Assembly: GCF_003797125.1 (NCBI RefSeq)
Contig: NZ_RKKE01000001.1
Span: 496,001 to 560,000, forward strand
Direction of reading: 5' to 3'
DNA: 64,000 bases
Source: Shewanella frigidimarina
Lineage (GTDB): Bacteria; Pseudomonadota; Gammaproteobacteria; Enterobacterales; Shewanellaceae
Shown here: in pieces, positions 36,201 through 46,211 of the stretch
How positions within the stretch are numbered: the first letter of the stretch is position 1
Layout of the letters: the number at the start of each line of letters is the position of its first letter
Notes under the pieces: model-generated
Database searches by the model: none
Told to the model about the DNA's origin: nothing
What the model saw: the letters and a program-made list of their open reading frames with translations, nothing else
Translations under genes and position numbers: made by a program

Positions 36201-37091
36201 ATGATAAAAAGCACTCAATATCTTGGACTCTCGCTATTATTACTTGGCTTTAGCACCCTCGCCCTTGCAGAAGACTCATTAGTTGATCAGCGGGTCAAAA
36301 GAGAATTAGCCACATCAGAAAAACCCTTTGTTCTGACTCCACACAAAGCCAATTACTTATTGCCTGTTACTTATCAAACAAGAACAAACTCGTTGCCATT
36401 TGAGGTTAAATATCCAGATGAAGACGTCAATATCGACAAGCTAGAAGCAAAGTTTCAAATCAGTTTTAAATTCCCGGTTTGGTATAACGTGTTTGGCGAT
36501 AATGGACATTTGTTTTTTGCTTATACCAATCAATCGTATTGGCAAGTTTATAATAAAGATGCGTCATCTCCCTTTCGTGAAACCAATCACGAACCTGAAG
36601 TGTTCATGCTATTTAACAACGACTGGAAAATTGGTGGATTTACTAACTCGTTTTTAGGTTTTGGGGCTGTGCACCAATCTAACGGGCAAACTACACAATT
36701 ATCAAGAAGTTGGAATCGAATATACGGCAGTGCGGTATTTGACAAAGGTCCATTCGCATTAGGACTTAAAGTCTGGTGGCGTATTCCTGAAGATGAAAAA
36801 GAAGATATTAATTCACCAGATGGCGATGATAATCCAGATATTAATCGCTACATGGGTAACTTTGAATTAACAGGCGTGTATGGCTTAGATGAGCACCGTT
36901 TTACAATGCTGTTACGCAATAACTTAAGCAGCACAAATCGTGGGGCGGTTGAATTCACCTGGAGTTACCCTATCATCGGTAATCTACGTATATATACTCA
37001 GTATTTTAACGGGTATGGTGAAAGCTTAATTGATTATAACCATCATAATCAACGAATTGGTATTGGTATTGCGTTAAATGACATCCTGTAA
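36201..37091 (+). CDS. pldA: Outer membrane phospholipase A1
   Basis: A 296-aa outer-membrane enzyme that hydrolyses phospholipids that reach the outer leaflet. It has a signal peptide (YLGLSLLLLGFSTLALAEDS, cleavage near residue 23) and an N-terminal FVLTPHKANYLLPVTY, the OMPLA signature, followed by a 12-strand barrel pattern. The catalytic residues are seen: His158 and Ser160 in GFGAVHQSNGQ, and Asn172 in RSWNRIYG. Length matches E. coli PldA (289 aa). The start is taken at MIKSTQYLG; two in-frame ATG codons lie 9 and 18 nt upstream. It is monocistronic with its own terminator, and divergent from cobA. Confidence 0.95.
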   Translation: MIKSTQYLGLSLLLLGFSTLALAEDSLVDQRVKRELATSEKPFVLTPHKANYLLPVTYQTRTNSLPFEVKYPDEDVNIDKLEAKFQISFKFPVWYNVFGDNGHLFFAYTNQSYWQVYNKDASSPFRETNHEPEVFMLFNNDWKIGGFTNSFLGFGAVHQSNGQTTQLSRSWNRIYGSAVFDKGPFALGLKVWWRIPEDEKEDINSPDGDDNPDINRYMGNFELTGVYGLDEHRFTMLLRNNLSSTNRGAVEFTWSYPIIGNLRIYTQYFNGYGESLIDYNHHNQRIGIGIALNDIL

Positions 37092-37188
37092 GTAGGGCAA
37101 TTAGTGTCTTTAATTTGCGTAAAGAATTAGCGTCAAGAATTAACATCAACAATTAGCTGTTAACGCTTAAACGTCATGCGTGAGACAT

Positions 37189-37218
37189 AAAAAAGGTGAC
37201 CATTTGGTCACCTTTTTT
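37189..37218. terminator. Bidirectional terminator after pldA
   Basis: GGTGACC pairs with GGTCACC around ATTT, preceded by A6 and followed by T6, between the convergent pldA and the 574-aa gene. Confidence 0.9.
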
Positions 37219-37254
37219 AGTTTCGTTAACGTCGTACTAGTAGCGTTAATGAAA

Positions 37255-38979
37255 TTATTTAGCACTCGCTTTAGAATTTACTTTAGAACCAATTACTAAG
37301 CCCTTATCCGTAAAGTCTACCGACATCTGTAAACGCATGTCGTAGTCTTTTAACATCAGTAATTCTTCTGGCATTGGTTCGCCACTCATTTCTGCCATAT
37401 CGACTAACGGAGCAAACATTTTTTGGTAATCAACAGACAAGTCAAAGAAACCATTAGATTCAAGTGATTGCTTATACATCAAATCAGCTAACTCTGTACC
37501 TCTGTCGCCAGTATAAGCAACTAAATGGCTACCTTTAATGGCTAACTTTGCACGAACCCCAAATTCAGGTGGCAACATTAACATAGGGGTAATATCGACT
37601 GGATCGCCATTATCTTTCAAGTCCACTTCTGCAAGCGGCGGGTAAAACGGCTTCATCATATCAACTAACATCATCGGTTTTTCAGCCGACACACTAATTA
37701 ATGCGTCTAGTTTTTCAAAACTAGCTTGGCCATTTTTCTCAGTTAGCTTGTAATCAGCTAATGTCACGCTAATGCCTTTAACACCATTAGCCATACCCGT
37801 CATCATGCCAAGCATAGCTGGATTTAACTCACTTAACTCTGATTGCATTTGAGCCAATGCAGCACATTGATATTGCGGTGTTTGTAAATCTTTCCACACT
37901 TCGTTCAGTGCTGGTGCGAGTTGATTAACATCAATGCCTAATGAAAATGACAAGATATTGTCGTGACCGTTACTGGCAAATGATGGCACAAAACCACGCA
38001 TTTTATTCAATGCAGACAAAATCACTTGGTTGTTACTTTCAAGCACAACAGCGGCATCAATAGTACTTTCGTCGCGAGTAATAGAGTATGAATTTAACCC
38101 CATTACACTGCGCGGCCAATTAGCAGCAATAGCATTTAATTCAGTTTGACACACTGGTGTTTTCATTTCTGCAAATGGATCTTCACCCTGAATTTCAATC
38201 ATTTTGGTCATTTGCTTGGCCAGCATATTACCGTCTGTCGATGTTAACCCTTTAACCAATTCAACATGATTAATAAAGCTAATACTGTCTTGCATAAAAC
38301 CATGAGTCTTAGCGATGTCTTGCAACATGGTGGTTTCGCTAATTGGATGGTCAACTTTCTTTTCACCCAATGCGGTTTCAAGCAACTCAGGTTGATTAAA
38401 TGACGTATTCAATGTCACGGTTAACCAGCCATCTTTAACAGAAAATACAATCTCAGCGTGCTCTTTCTCATCAACATCAGTCAATGTATAACCGCGATAT
38501 TCAACAGAACCAGATTTTCCCATTGTATGAGTTAAGCCACTTTCCTGCTCAGCGCGATCTAATTCCGCCCAAAATGCTGCAGGATTGCTGATCTCAACTT
38601 TCATTACCGGCAATGCACCTAAGGTATAAAAATAACTCTTAATTGAATCAGGTAAGCCGTATGTTGATAGTAAGGTTTCAGGCTCTGGCAACACGGTCAT
38701 GTATTGCTTATATAAACTGATAAAAAAGCGCTCTTGAGCTGAAGAGCTATCATCTAGCGACAGCATTTTATCCAGATCATAAGCTTGGTAATTACCTGCA
38801 ATGCTATACAGATAATCTTTTAACGGAAATGGAACTAACTGCCCAGAAAACGCTAATGTATCAGCTGGGACATAGTCCAACATAGGATCGTTCTTAACGA
38901 CTGACGTCCCTTGTTGCGACAGAAAGTATCCACCAGCACCAACAGCCAATACCACAGCAGCAATTGCCATTTTATTCAT
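37255..38979 (-). CDS. Membrane-anchored or exported protein of unknown function (574 aa)
   Basis: The N-terminus is one hydrophobic helix, KMAIAAVVLAVGAGGYFLSQQ (residues 3-23), a signal anchor or signal peptide. The mature part begins NDPMLDYVPADTLAFSGQL, a pattern seen at the start of DUF3352-like and related exported proteins (…VPADT.…F.g.l), but I cannot assign the family. Two cysteines pair-spaced around residues 280 and 370 could form a disulfide. It contains repeated-looking segments with MKVEISNPAAFWAELDRAE and GWLTVTLNTSF. No catalytic motif is visible. GGAG precedes the ATG by 9 nt. It lies alone between pldA and cysH. Confidence 0.75.
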   Translation of the reverse strand: MNKMAIAAVVLAVGAGGYFLSQQGTSVVKNDPMLDYVPADTLAFSGQLVPFPLKDYLYSIAGNYQAYDLDKMLSLDDSSSAQERFFISLYKQYMTVLPEPETLLSTYGLPDSIKSYFYTLGALPVMKVEISNPAAFWAELDRAEQESGLTHTMGKSGSVEYRGYTLTDVDEKEHAEIVFSVKDGWLTVTLNTSFNQPELLETALGEKKVDHPISETTMLQDIAKTHGFMQDSISFINHVELVKGLTSTDGNMLAKQMTKMIEIQGEDPFAEMKTPVCQTELNAIAANWPRSVMGLNSYSITRDESTIDAAVVLESNNQVILSALNKMRGFVPSFASNGHDNILSFSLGIDVNQLAPALNEVWKDLQTPQYQCAALAQMQSELSELNPAMLGMMTGMANGVKGISVTLADYKLTEKNGQASFEKLDALISVSAEKPMMLVDMMKPFYPPLAEVDLKDNGDPVDITPMLMLPPEFGVRAKLAIKGSHLVAYTGDRGTELADLMYKQSLESNGFFDLSVDYQKMFAPLVDMAEMSGEPMPEELLMLKDYDMRLQMSVDFTDKGLVIGSKVNSKASAK

Positions 38980-39286
38980 CTATAAACTCCAATTTATATT
39001 ATTGTTAACTCTTCCTTGAAATGAGTTAGCGTTTAAACATTTATTATCTTTTTGGGATAAGCATTATCGATTTCACCGATAAACTGCGGATTAATTTAGC
39101 ATTAAATGTTAATCAGCGCATTAGATGTTGCCTTTTGGGGTGATATTTATGCAGAAAACGGCACCAATAAAACACCAATAACATCAAAAAGGCAGCTTAT
39201 TATCCAACGAGCTTAGAAAGGGAATTTGATGAGCGTAGAGATGAGATGCAAAAAGGATTAAGCAGGAAATAAATCAAACATTTGAT

Positions 39287-39318
39287 TCCCGATAACTCGA
39301 ACTACTGAGTTATCGGGA
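39287..39318. repeat. Perfect 12-bp inverted repeat
   Basis: TCCCGATAACTC and GAGTTATCGGGA flank an 8-nt loop. No T-run follows on either strand, and no gene ends nearby, so it is not an obvious terminator. Confidence 0.6.
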
Positions 39319-39802
39319 ACAACCTGATAGATTGCTTATACGCTAACAAGTCAATCAATGTGCTCGAGGATGCGAGCGAAGCTTTTGAAGGTACGTGGAT
39401 TGCAAAAACAATCCCAAAGCGTCCACAAAAACCGTCTACGGGAATTTCTAAATCTAGACTATTATCGGCACTGATGCATGAAAATTTAAATAAAATTTAA
39501 TTATTTTCTATCCACACATAAAACCAGTAGCTCAATTCAATGCACAACTAATTATTTAGGAGGACAAACCAACCTCAACCTGTCCTTTTTAATTATAACG
39601 TTGCAATGTCTGACAACATGCTAACAAACATGCTTGGTGATAATTTGGCTGCATGATATTACAAACCGATGAGATAAAAGCCGTTTATCTCATAATTCAA
39701 ACTTATGAATGACAAGAATAAAACAAATTAATTAAAAAGAATAACGTCGAATTTAAGACAAAATAGAGGGTGATACGGTAGATAATTAAAGCCTTAAAAT
39801 GC

Positions 39803-39830
39803 ATTCATCCGCAATAAATTGCGGATGAAT
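39803..39830 (-). terminator. Terminator-like hairpin after cysH
   Basis: ATTCATCCGCAA pairs with TTGCGGATGAAT (12 bp, loop TAAA), 29 nt downstream of the cysH stop on the minus strand. The tail (GCATTTTAAGG) is only partly T-rich, but position supports its role as the end of the cysJIH transcript. Confidence 0.65.
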
Positions 39831-39859
39831 GGAGTACGTTATCTAACACCACTTCACAA

Positions 39860-40651
39860 CTAGATATCGAAGTGCAGACCACATTCTCGCTGTAAGCCAT
39901 TAAAACGAGTTTCTTCTTCGCTCATGCCCAACTCAAGAGGTTTACTTGAGTGAGTATCGCCTACCGACACATAGCCTTGTTCCCATAATGGGTGATATGG
40001 CAAGTCATGTTCAGTTAAGTACATATGCACGTCTTTGTTGCTCCACTCAATGATGGGTAACAACTTAAAACGTTTGCCACTAATGGCTAAAATCGGCAAT
40101 GCTTCACGGGTGCTAGACTGGCTACGACGCAAGCCTGCGAACCAGGTACCGACATTTAATTCAGCTAATGCACGTTGCATAGGCTCAACTTTATTGATGC
40201 GGTTATACTTTTCTAAGCCGTCAATCCCCTGCTCCCATAGCTTACCAAAACGGGCTTCTTGCCACGCTTGGGTTTGACCCGCTTGGTACACTTTAAGATT
40301 GAGGTTTAAGCGCTCAGTTAACTGATCAATAAATTGATAAGTCTCAGCAAACAAATAGCCAGTGTCGGTTAAAATCACCGGAATATCACTTTGCGCTTGA
40401 GTCACCATGTGCAACATCACCGCGCCTTGAATACCAAAGCTAGACGATAACGCATGATCGCCCGGTAAATATGCCAGGCCCCAAGCCACTCGTTGTTGCG
40501 CCGTTAAACCTGCTAAAAACAAGTTAATGTTTTCAAGCGCTGCAGTTTGCTCTGCTTTAGGCGCTAATAATAACGCCTGCAGTTGAGCCGGAGTCACAGA
40601 ATGATCGACGGCCGCGCCAGTTGGCGCAGTCGTTACCACTTCATTAGGCAT
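39860..40651 (-). CDS. cysH: Phosphoadenosine phosphosulfate (PAPS) reductase
   Basis: A 263-aa cytoplasmic enzyme that reduces PAPS to sulfite with thioredoxin or glutaredoxin. It has the PP-loop-like [13 protein letters not shown] near residues 68-80, [30 protein letters not shown], and the C-terminal catalytic Cys in ECGLHFDI. Only this Cys is present, not the extra CC pairs of [4Fe-4S] APS reductases, which agrees with the presence of cysC upstream. The ATG at 40651 overlaps the cysI stop by 8 nt and has AAGGA upstream; a longer frame from 40672 is less likely. It is the last gene of cysJIH. Confidence 0.96.
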   Translation of the reverse strand: MPNEVVTTAPTGAAVDHSVTPAQLQALLLAPKAEQTAALENINLFLAGLTAQQRVAWGLAYLPGDHALSSSFGIQGAVMLHMVTQAQSDIPVILTDTGYLFAETYQFIDQLTERLNLNLKVYQAGQTQAWQEARFGKLWEQGIDGLEKYNRINKVEPMQRALAELNVGTWFAGLRRSQSSTREALPILAISGKRFKLLPIIEWSNKDVHMYLTEHDLPYHPLWEQGYVSVGDTHSSKPLELGMSEEETRFNGLQRECGLHFDI

Positions 40652-42335
40652 GAAAATCCTTAGCGGCGTCATTAACCGCCTTCACTACGCCAATGCGTAC
40701 CGTGAAGTTACCAAAGGTTTCGCCCGCATCGCGCTCTGTAGCGTAGCGGCCAAACAAGGTATCCAATTCAGCTAAAATTTCAGCTTCTTGAATGTTTTCT
40801 TTATGCATTTTATTTAAACGCGTGCCTTCAAAGCTGGCGCCTAAATACAAGTTATAACGCCCAGGTGCTTTACCCACTAAGCCGATTTCAGCCGCAAATG
40901 GACGGGCACAACCGTTTGGACAACCGGTCATACGCACCACAATTGATTGCTCGCTAATACCATGCTTAGCCTGTAGTGCATCGATGTGATCGATAAACTC
41001 AGGGAAGTAACGTTCAGCTTCTGCCATCGCTAATGGGCAAGTTGGTAACGCCACACAGGCAATTGAATGACCGCGAGTACCGCTTAAGACTTGGCCTAAT
41101 AAACCATGTTTACGCGCTAACCCTTCAATTTCAGCTTTATCTTGTGCAGCGACACCGGCAATAATCATGTTCTGATTAGATGTCATGCGGAAATCGCCTT
41201 TATGGATTTTGGCTATTTCACGTAGACCGGTTTGCAAGGTTTGACCTGGCATGTCTTTAATACGGCCACTTTCAATGAACAGCGTTAAATGAAACTTATT
41301 GTCGATACCTTCAACCCAACCATAACGGTCGCCGCGATCGCCAATGATCACATCACGTTTGGGCTCAAATTTAACCCCGGCACGTTTCTCTACTTCTGCT
41401 TTAAATGCATCATAACCATGATCAACAATGGTGTACTTTAAACGCGCACGTTTACGTACAACACGGTTACCCCAGTCACGTTGAACGGTCATTACCGCTT
41501 CTGCAAACTTGGTAACGTCGTCAGTTTTAATAAACCCAAAGTCGTCAGCTAAACGTGGGAAGGTTTCTACTTCACCGTGGGTAGACCCCATGCCGCCACC
41601 CGCAACCAAGTTAAAGCCAATTAACTCGCCGGCTTCTGCTACCGCAATAAAACCAAGGTCGTTGGTGTATACGTCGACATCATTATGTGGTGGAACTGCA
41701 ACCGCCATTTTAAATTTACGTGGCAAATAGGTTTTACCGTAAACCGGTTCAACCGTTTCGGTGCCTAATAGCTTTTCTTCATCTAACCAAATCTCAGCGT
41801 AAGCGCGAGTGTGCGGTAATAGATGATCAGATAAATGCTTGGCAACCGCATAAGCTTGAGCATGTAACTTGGACTCAACTGGATTTGGGTTACACATCAC
41901 GTTACGGTTTACGTCACCACAAGCGGCAATAGAATCAAGTGCTGCGCGATCAAGACCTTGGATCAAGGTTTTCAGATTACGTTTAGGAATGCCGTGGTAC
42001 TGAAACGTTTGACGCGTGGTTAAACGAATGCTGTTTGAGGTGGTTAGCGTAGATGAAATTTCATCCACTTCTAACCACTGCGCTGGAGTACAAATACCAC
42101 CAGGTACACGGGCACGTAGCATAAAGCTATGCAATGGCTCTAACTTTTGCTCTTTACGTTCGTTACGTAAATCACGATCGTCTTGCTGATAAAAACCGTG
42201 GAATTTGATCAACTGTTGATCGCCATCACTAAACGATCCAGTCACTTGAGTATCTAAACCCTCTTGGATGTCGCCGCGTAAATAATCACTGTCGATTTTT
42301 AAGTATTCGTTTAACGCTAACTTTTGCTCACTCAT
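40644..42335 (-). CDS. cysI: Sulfite reductase (NADPH) hemoprotein beta-component
   Basis: A 563-aa siroheme and [4Fe-4S] protein that reduces sulfite to sulfide by six electrons. Cluster ligands are seen in [20 protein letters not shown] (two Cys) and [19 protein letters not shown] (two Cys). N-terminal signatures [22 protein letters not shown] and the substrate-binding [16 protein letters not shown] segment ([14 protein letters not shown]) are present. Length matches E. coli CysI (570 aa). It lies 78 nt after cysJ and overlaps cysH. Siroheme is supplied by cobA at 35 kb. Confidence 0.97.
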   Translation of the reverse strand: MSEQKLALNEYLKIDSDYLRGDIQEGLDTQVTGSFSDGDQQLIKFHGFYQQDDRDLRNERKEQKLEPLHSFMLRARVPGGICTPAQWLEVDEISSTLTTSNSIRLTTRQTFQYHGIPKRNLKTLIQGLDRAALDSIAACGDVNRNVMCNPNPVESKLHAQAYAVAKHLSDHLLPHTRAYAEIWLDEEKLLGTETVEPVYGKTYLPRKFKMAVAVPPHNDVDVYTNDLGFIAVAEAGELIGFNLVAGGGMGSTHGEVETFPRLADDFGFIKTDDVTKFAEAVMTVQRDWGNRVVRKRARLKYTIVDHGYDAFKAEVEKRAGVKFEPKRDVIIGDRGDRYGWVEGIDNKFHLTLFIESGRIKDMPGQTLQTGLREIAKIHKGDFRMTSNQNMIIAGVAAQDKAEIEGLARKHGLLGQVLSGTRGHSIACVALPTCPLAMAEAERYFPEFIDHIDALQAKHGISEQSIVVRMTGCPNGCARPFAAEIGLVGKAPGRYNLYLGASFEGTRLNKMHKENIQEAEILAELDTLFGRYATERDAGETFGNFTVRIGVVKAVNDAAKDFHA

Positions 42336-42413
42336 GGCCTGGGCCTCTCTTAATTCTGTTCAATTCATTAGTGCGATTGGGTTGCTAGATTTGACTAGCA
42401 ACCGAGGTCGAAT

Positions 42414-44204
42414 TTAGTACACGTCTTTTTGGTAGCGTTTTTCGCTACGAAGTGTTTCAAAGTAAGCTTCTGCGTCATCAGCGCTTAAGCCACCTTGTTC
42501 AACCGCTATATTCACTAATGCTTGGTGTACATCTTTTGCCATGCGTTCTGCATCACCACAGATATACACATGCGCGCCATTTTGTAGCCACTGCCACAAC
42601 GCTTCAGCTTGTTCGGCAATGCGATGCTGAACATACACTTTATGAGCTTGATCACGCGAGAAAGCCACATCTAAACGCGATAAATCGCCATTTTTAAGAT
42701 ACTGCTGCCACTCAACTTGGTATAAGAAATCTTGTTCAAAATGTGGGTTACCAAAGAATAACCAGCTGTCACCCGACACACCGTCAACGGCACGTTGCTG
42801 CATAAAGGCGCGGAATGGCGCAACACCAGTACCAGGACCCACCATAATTACCGGTGTTTCTGGGTTTTCTGGTAAGCGGAAATGGTTATTAGGCTCAACA
42901 TATACATTAACCTGCTGGCCTTCTTCAGCTGAGGCTAAGAAATGCGATGCACCACCAAAACGAGCTTGGCCTTGACGCTCATCTTCAACCAATGCCACTG
43001 TTAAGTGTACTTCGGCTTCAACTTCGGCCTGGCTAGAGGCTATTGAATATAAGCGTGGCGTTAATGGACGTAACATATCAACTAACTGCACGGCGCTAAC
43101 CTTGGCAGGATATATTGCAACTAAATCGGCTAACTGATGCTTAAGAATAAACTGTCTGGTTTGTTCTTTGTCTTCACTAATGGCAGCTAGTTCAGCATTA
43201 CCACTCAACTCAGCCCATGTTTTAACTAGGCCTGGGTATAACTGCGTTAATTCTTTCTTGTCAGTTAACGCAGCCTTTAATGATAATGACTGTTTTGATA
43301 CGGTAACATTGTTGTCTGCAGCTAAACCGAGCGCGGCGATAACTTCATCGACAAGCACTTCGTTATTACTAAACCATACACCTAACGCATCACCGACTTG
43401 ATAAGTTAATCCTGACTCGCCTAAATCAATTTCAACATGGCGGACATCACGATCAGAATCTCGACCAGTAATTTTTTGGCTGACGAGTACTTCTGCGGTA
43501 TAGGGGTTTTGCTTGGTATATTCGCTTTCACCAGCAACTGATGCAGTACCAATAGAGACCACACTTGCACTTGATGCTTGAATATACGGCTTAACAGCTT
43601 CTACAACGCTGTCCTGCCATTGTTGTGAAATATCTTCATAATCAACATCACATTCTACCAACGGCAATAAAGATGTTGCCCCTAGTGCACTTAAACGCGC
43701 ATCAAAATCTTTACCGGTTTGGCAGAAAAACTCATAACTTGAATCACCTAGCGCTAACACAGAATAATGAAGCTTATCTAATTTAGGTGCACGCTTTGAG
43801 GATAAAAATTTGTGTAGTTCAATCGCATCGTCAGGCGCTTCGCCTTCACCATGAGTACTAACAACCAATAACAAGATGGTTTCTTGTTTTAGTTGACGGA
43901 CATTGTATTCGCCCATAGAAGCTAAATTAACCGCGTAACCTTGCGCCTGCGCTTTAGCCGCTAGCTCTTTAGCTACGCCACGGCCATTGCCCGTTTGGCT
44001 ACCGTATAAAATCGTAACTGTTGGTGCGGCACTTGTCTCTGCTGTCGTCTCGACGCTGCCTTGACCTTGGTTAGCACTCGCAGCGAGATAACCACTGACC
44101 CATGCAAGTTGAACTGAAGATAATTCAGATGTGAGTTGCTTTAGCTTATCGACTTGTCCTTGAGACAATGGTGATGCTAAAGCTGAAAGTTCTTTTAACA
44201 ACAT
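42414..44204 (-). CDS. cysJ: Sulfite reductase (NADPH) flavoprotein alpha-component
   Basis: A 596-aa flavoprotein that passes electrons from NADPH via FAD and FMN to CysI. Domains in order: a flavodoxin-like FMN domain (VTILYGSQTGNGRGVAKELA, residues 69-88; VVSTHGEGEAPDDA), a connecting domain, an FAD domain (TPRLYSIASSQAEV) and an NADPH domain (VIMVGPGTGVAPFRAFMQQR), ending KRYQKDVY as is usual for CysJ. Length matches E. coli (599 aa). It is the first gene of cysJIH; a palindromic operator-like site lies 80 nt upstream. Confidence 0.97.
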   Translation of the reverse strand: MLLKELSALASPLSQGQVDKLKQLTSELSSVQLAWVSGYLAASANQGQGSVETTAETSAAPTVTILYGSQTGNGRGVAKELAAKAQAQGYAVNLASMGEYNVRQLKQETILLLVVSTHGEGEAPDDAIELHKFLSSKRAPKLDKLHYSVLALGDSSYEFFCQTGKDFDARLSALGATSLLPLVECDVDYEDISQQWQDSVVEAVKPYIQASSASVVSIGTASVAGESEYTKQNPYTAEVLVSQKITGRDSDRDVRHVEIDLGESGLTYQVGDALGVWFSNNEVLVDEVIAALGLAADNNVTVSKQSLSLKAALTDKKELTQLYPGLVKTWAELSGNAELAAISEDKEQTRQFILKHQLADLVAIYPAKVSAVQLVDMLRPLTPRLYSIASSQAEVEAEVHLTVALVEDERQGQARFGGASHFLASAEEGQQVNVYVEPNNHFRLPENPETPVIMVGPGTGVAPFRAFMQQRAVDGVSGDSWLFFGNPHFEQDFLYQVEWQQYLKNGDLSRLDVAFSRDQAHKVYVQHRIAEQAEALWQWLQNGAHVYICGDAERMAKDVHQALVNIAVEQGGLSADDAEAYFETLRSEKRYQKDVY

Positions 44205-44283
44205 AAGACGGCCTTATAACAGTGTAATGTGAACTAGCTTACTCCTAAGGACAAAAACCAAAAAAGAATAAAAGATGATTTTT

Positions 44284-44300
44284 TATTCCATTTAGGAATA
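44284..44300 (-). promoter_or_regulatory. Palindromic operator upstream of cysJ, possible CysB site
   Basis: TATTCCATTTAGGAATA contains perfect 6-bp arms (TATTCC / GGAATA) around 5 nt, 80-96 nt upstream of the cysJ start. The length and T-N-A form suit a LysR-type regulator, and CysB controls cysJIH in enterobacteria. Its left half recurs upstream of cobA at 35965. The regulator is inferred. Confidence 0.5.
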
Positions 44301-44549
44301 TGCAAAGATGTTTTTTTAAGCTACAAAAGTGTGGCGCAGTTAAAAGTTTTTAAATTACCTTAATTTAAAACCCTTTAATTAACCTAAAGGCACTTGTACC
44401 GAACATGCCTCATGTCGCAAGCTAGGAGCGCCAATTAACTGATGAATAATTATCAGGTTGATTGTTCTCTGAGTAAAACGACATGCAAATACAATGTAAC
44501 TGTGTCAACGTAATGCCATTGGTTAAATAGTTTACCCGACTTCAATGGT

Positions 44550-44652
44550 CATATGCTGCTCTTTTTCTATCTTCAAAGTGCAGCATGTGAGGCAGAAATA
44601 CTCAAACGGAATGGTCTATTGATGGGGAACAACAATAGACGGTCTTTTTATT
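44550..44652 (+). promoter_or_regulatory. Structured leader of pntAB with a terminator-like hairpin
   Basis: Two hairpins precede pntA. The first pairs CATATGCTGC (44550-44559) with GCAGCATGTG (44580-44589) with one wobble. The second pairs GTCTATTG (44614-44621) with CAATAGAC (44633-44640), followed by GGTCTTTTTATT, an intrinsic-terminator layout. It ends about 18 nt before the pntA ATG. It might attenuate transcription, or it might be the end of an unseen small RNA. Confidence 0.45.
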
Positions 44653-44670
44653 AACCATCAGGAAACAGTC

Positions 44671-46200
44671 ATGCAGATTGGAATACCGAGAGAAAGTATC
44701 AAAGGTGAAACTCGAGTCGCCGCGACTCCAGCCACTGTGGTACAACTAATAAAACTCGGCTTTAGTGTGGCAATTGAAGCACAGGCAGGTGTGAAGTCGA
44801 GCTTTGATAATGCTGCATTTGAAGCCGCTGGGGCGGATGTGGTCGACAATGTGTACGACGCTGACTTTATTTTTAAAGTGAATGCACCGTCCGATGACGA
44901 AATCGCCAAAATGAAACCAGGTACGACGTTGGTGAGTTTTATTTGGCCAGCCCAAAACCCTGAACTTGTTGAAAAACTGTCAAGTCACAATATTACTGTG
45001 ATGGCGATGGACATGGTGCCACGCATCTCACGCGCCCAATCACTCGATGCCTTATCATCGATGGCCAACATTGGTGGTTATCGCGCGGTGATTGAAGCTG
45101 CCCACGAATTTGGTCGTTTCTTTACTGGGCAAATTACCGCCGCAGGTAAAGTGCCACCAGCCAAAGTGTTGGTAATTGGCGCTGGTGTAGCTGGACTTGC
45201 CGCTATTGGTACAGCGGGCTCGCTAGGGGCCATAGTGCGCGCATTTGATACTCGCCTTGAAGTGGCGGAGCAAATTGAATCAATGGGCGGTAGCTTCTTA
45301 AAGCTTGAATTTGAAAACAATGAAGGCGGCTCGTCTGACGGCTACGCTAAAACCATGTCAGAAGAGTTTATTGCCGCTGAAATGGCACTCTTTGCTGAAC
45401 AAGCCAAAGACGTCGATATCATCATTACCACCGCATTAATTCCTGGTCGTCCTGCGCCAAAGCTGATCACCAAAGACATGGTCGATACCATGAAACCTGG
45501 ATCAGTGATTGTCGATTTAGCAGCGGCAACTGGCGGTAATTGTGAATACACCGTCACTGGCGAACGCTTTATTACCGATAACGGCGTCAAGGTGTTGGGT
45601 TATACCGACTTACCCGGTCGTTTACCGGCGCAATCGTCACAACTTTATGGCACTAACCTAGTTAACTTGATGAAGTTAATGTGTAAAGCTAAAGACGGTA
45701 ATGCAGTGCTCGATTTTGACGATGTAGTCATGCGCAACATGACCGTGACTCGTGGCGGCGAAATTACTTTCCCACCTCCAGCCATTTCAGTGTCTGCGGC
45801 ACCGCAAAAACCAGCAGCGAGTATCGAGCCAAAAGCGGCCAAAGTTGACAAAGCACCGTCAAAACTTAAATACATTTTAGGTGTGTTAGGGCTTGCCGGC
45901 TTTGCTGCAGTCGCTTCGGTCGCACCGGCTGAGTTCTTATCGCATTTCACCGTGTTTATCTTATCGTGTGTGGTGGGTTATTACGTGGTGTGGAATGTGT
46001 CGCACTCATTGCATACGCCGTTAATGTCGGTCACTAATGCTATTTCAGGCATTATTGTGGTTGGGGCGTTATTGCAAATAGGCCAAGGTTCAGCATTAGT
46101 CACGGCGCTTGCGTTTGTCGCGGTGCTTATTGCCAGTATCAACATCTTTGGCGGGTTTACCGTCACTCAGCGCATGCTGAAGATGTTCCGTAAAGATTAA
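44671..46200 (+). CDS. pntA: NAD(P) transhydrogenase subunit alpha
   Basis: A 509-aa subunit of the proton-translocating transhydrogenase, which makes NADPH from NADH using the proton gradient. Residues 1-380 form the NAD-binding domain dI ([56 protein letters not shown]). A charged Ala/Pro/Lys linker follows (about residues 376-398), then four membrane helices to the C-terminus. Length matches E. coli PntA (510 aa). GGAAACAGTC gives a fair ribosome binding site. It is followed after 11 nt by pntB. NADPH made here could supply CysJ, though the link is only contextual. Confidence 0.97.
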   Translation: MQIGIPRESIKGETRVAATPATVVQLIKLGFSVAIEAQAGVKSSFDNAAFEAAGADVVDNVYDADFIFKVNAPSDDEIAKMKPGTTLVSFIWPAQNPELVEKLSSHNITVMAMDMVPRISRAQSLDALSSMANIGGYRAVIEAAHEFGRFFTGQITAAGKVPPAKVLVIGAGVAGLAAIGTAGSLGAIVRAFDTRLEVAEQIESMGGSFLKLEFENNEGGSSDGYAKTMSEEFIAAEMALFAEQAKDVDIIITTALIPGRPAPKLITKDMVDTMKPGSVIVDLAAATGGNCEYTVTGERFITDNGVKVLGYTDLPGRLPAQSSQLYGTNLVNLMKLMCKAKDGNAVLDFDDVVMRNMTVTRGGEITFPPPAISVSAAPQKPAASIEPKAAKVDKAPSKLKYILGVLGLAGFAAVASVAPAEFLSHFTVFILSCVVGYYVVWNVSHSLHTPLMSVTNAISGIIVVGALLQIGQGSALVTALAFVAVLIASINIFGGFTVTQRMLKMFRKD

Positions 46201-46211
46201 GGAGTCATATC

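Larger units (their letters stand above)
38980..39859. other. 880-bp gene-free region before cysH
   Basis: No credible gene is present. The right end holds the promoter for the 574-aa gene near 38990-39100. Two strong inverted repeats lie at 39287-39318 and 39803-39830; the second is the cysJIH terminator. A short hairpin with AGGACA/TGTCCT plus T-run lies near 39562-39590. A 64-codon stretch ending at 39500 on the plus strand is open but has no ribosome binding site and no recognisable motif. Confidence 0.5.

Noticed and set aside
39308..39500. 64-codon open stretch on the plus strand
   Set aside because: No ribosome binding site, no family pattern, and it begins inside the arm of an inverted repeat; treated as chance.
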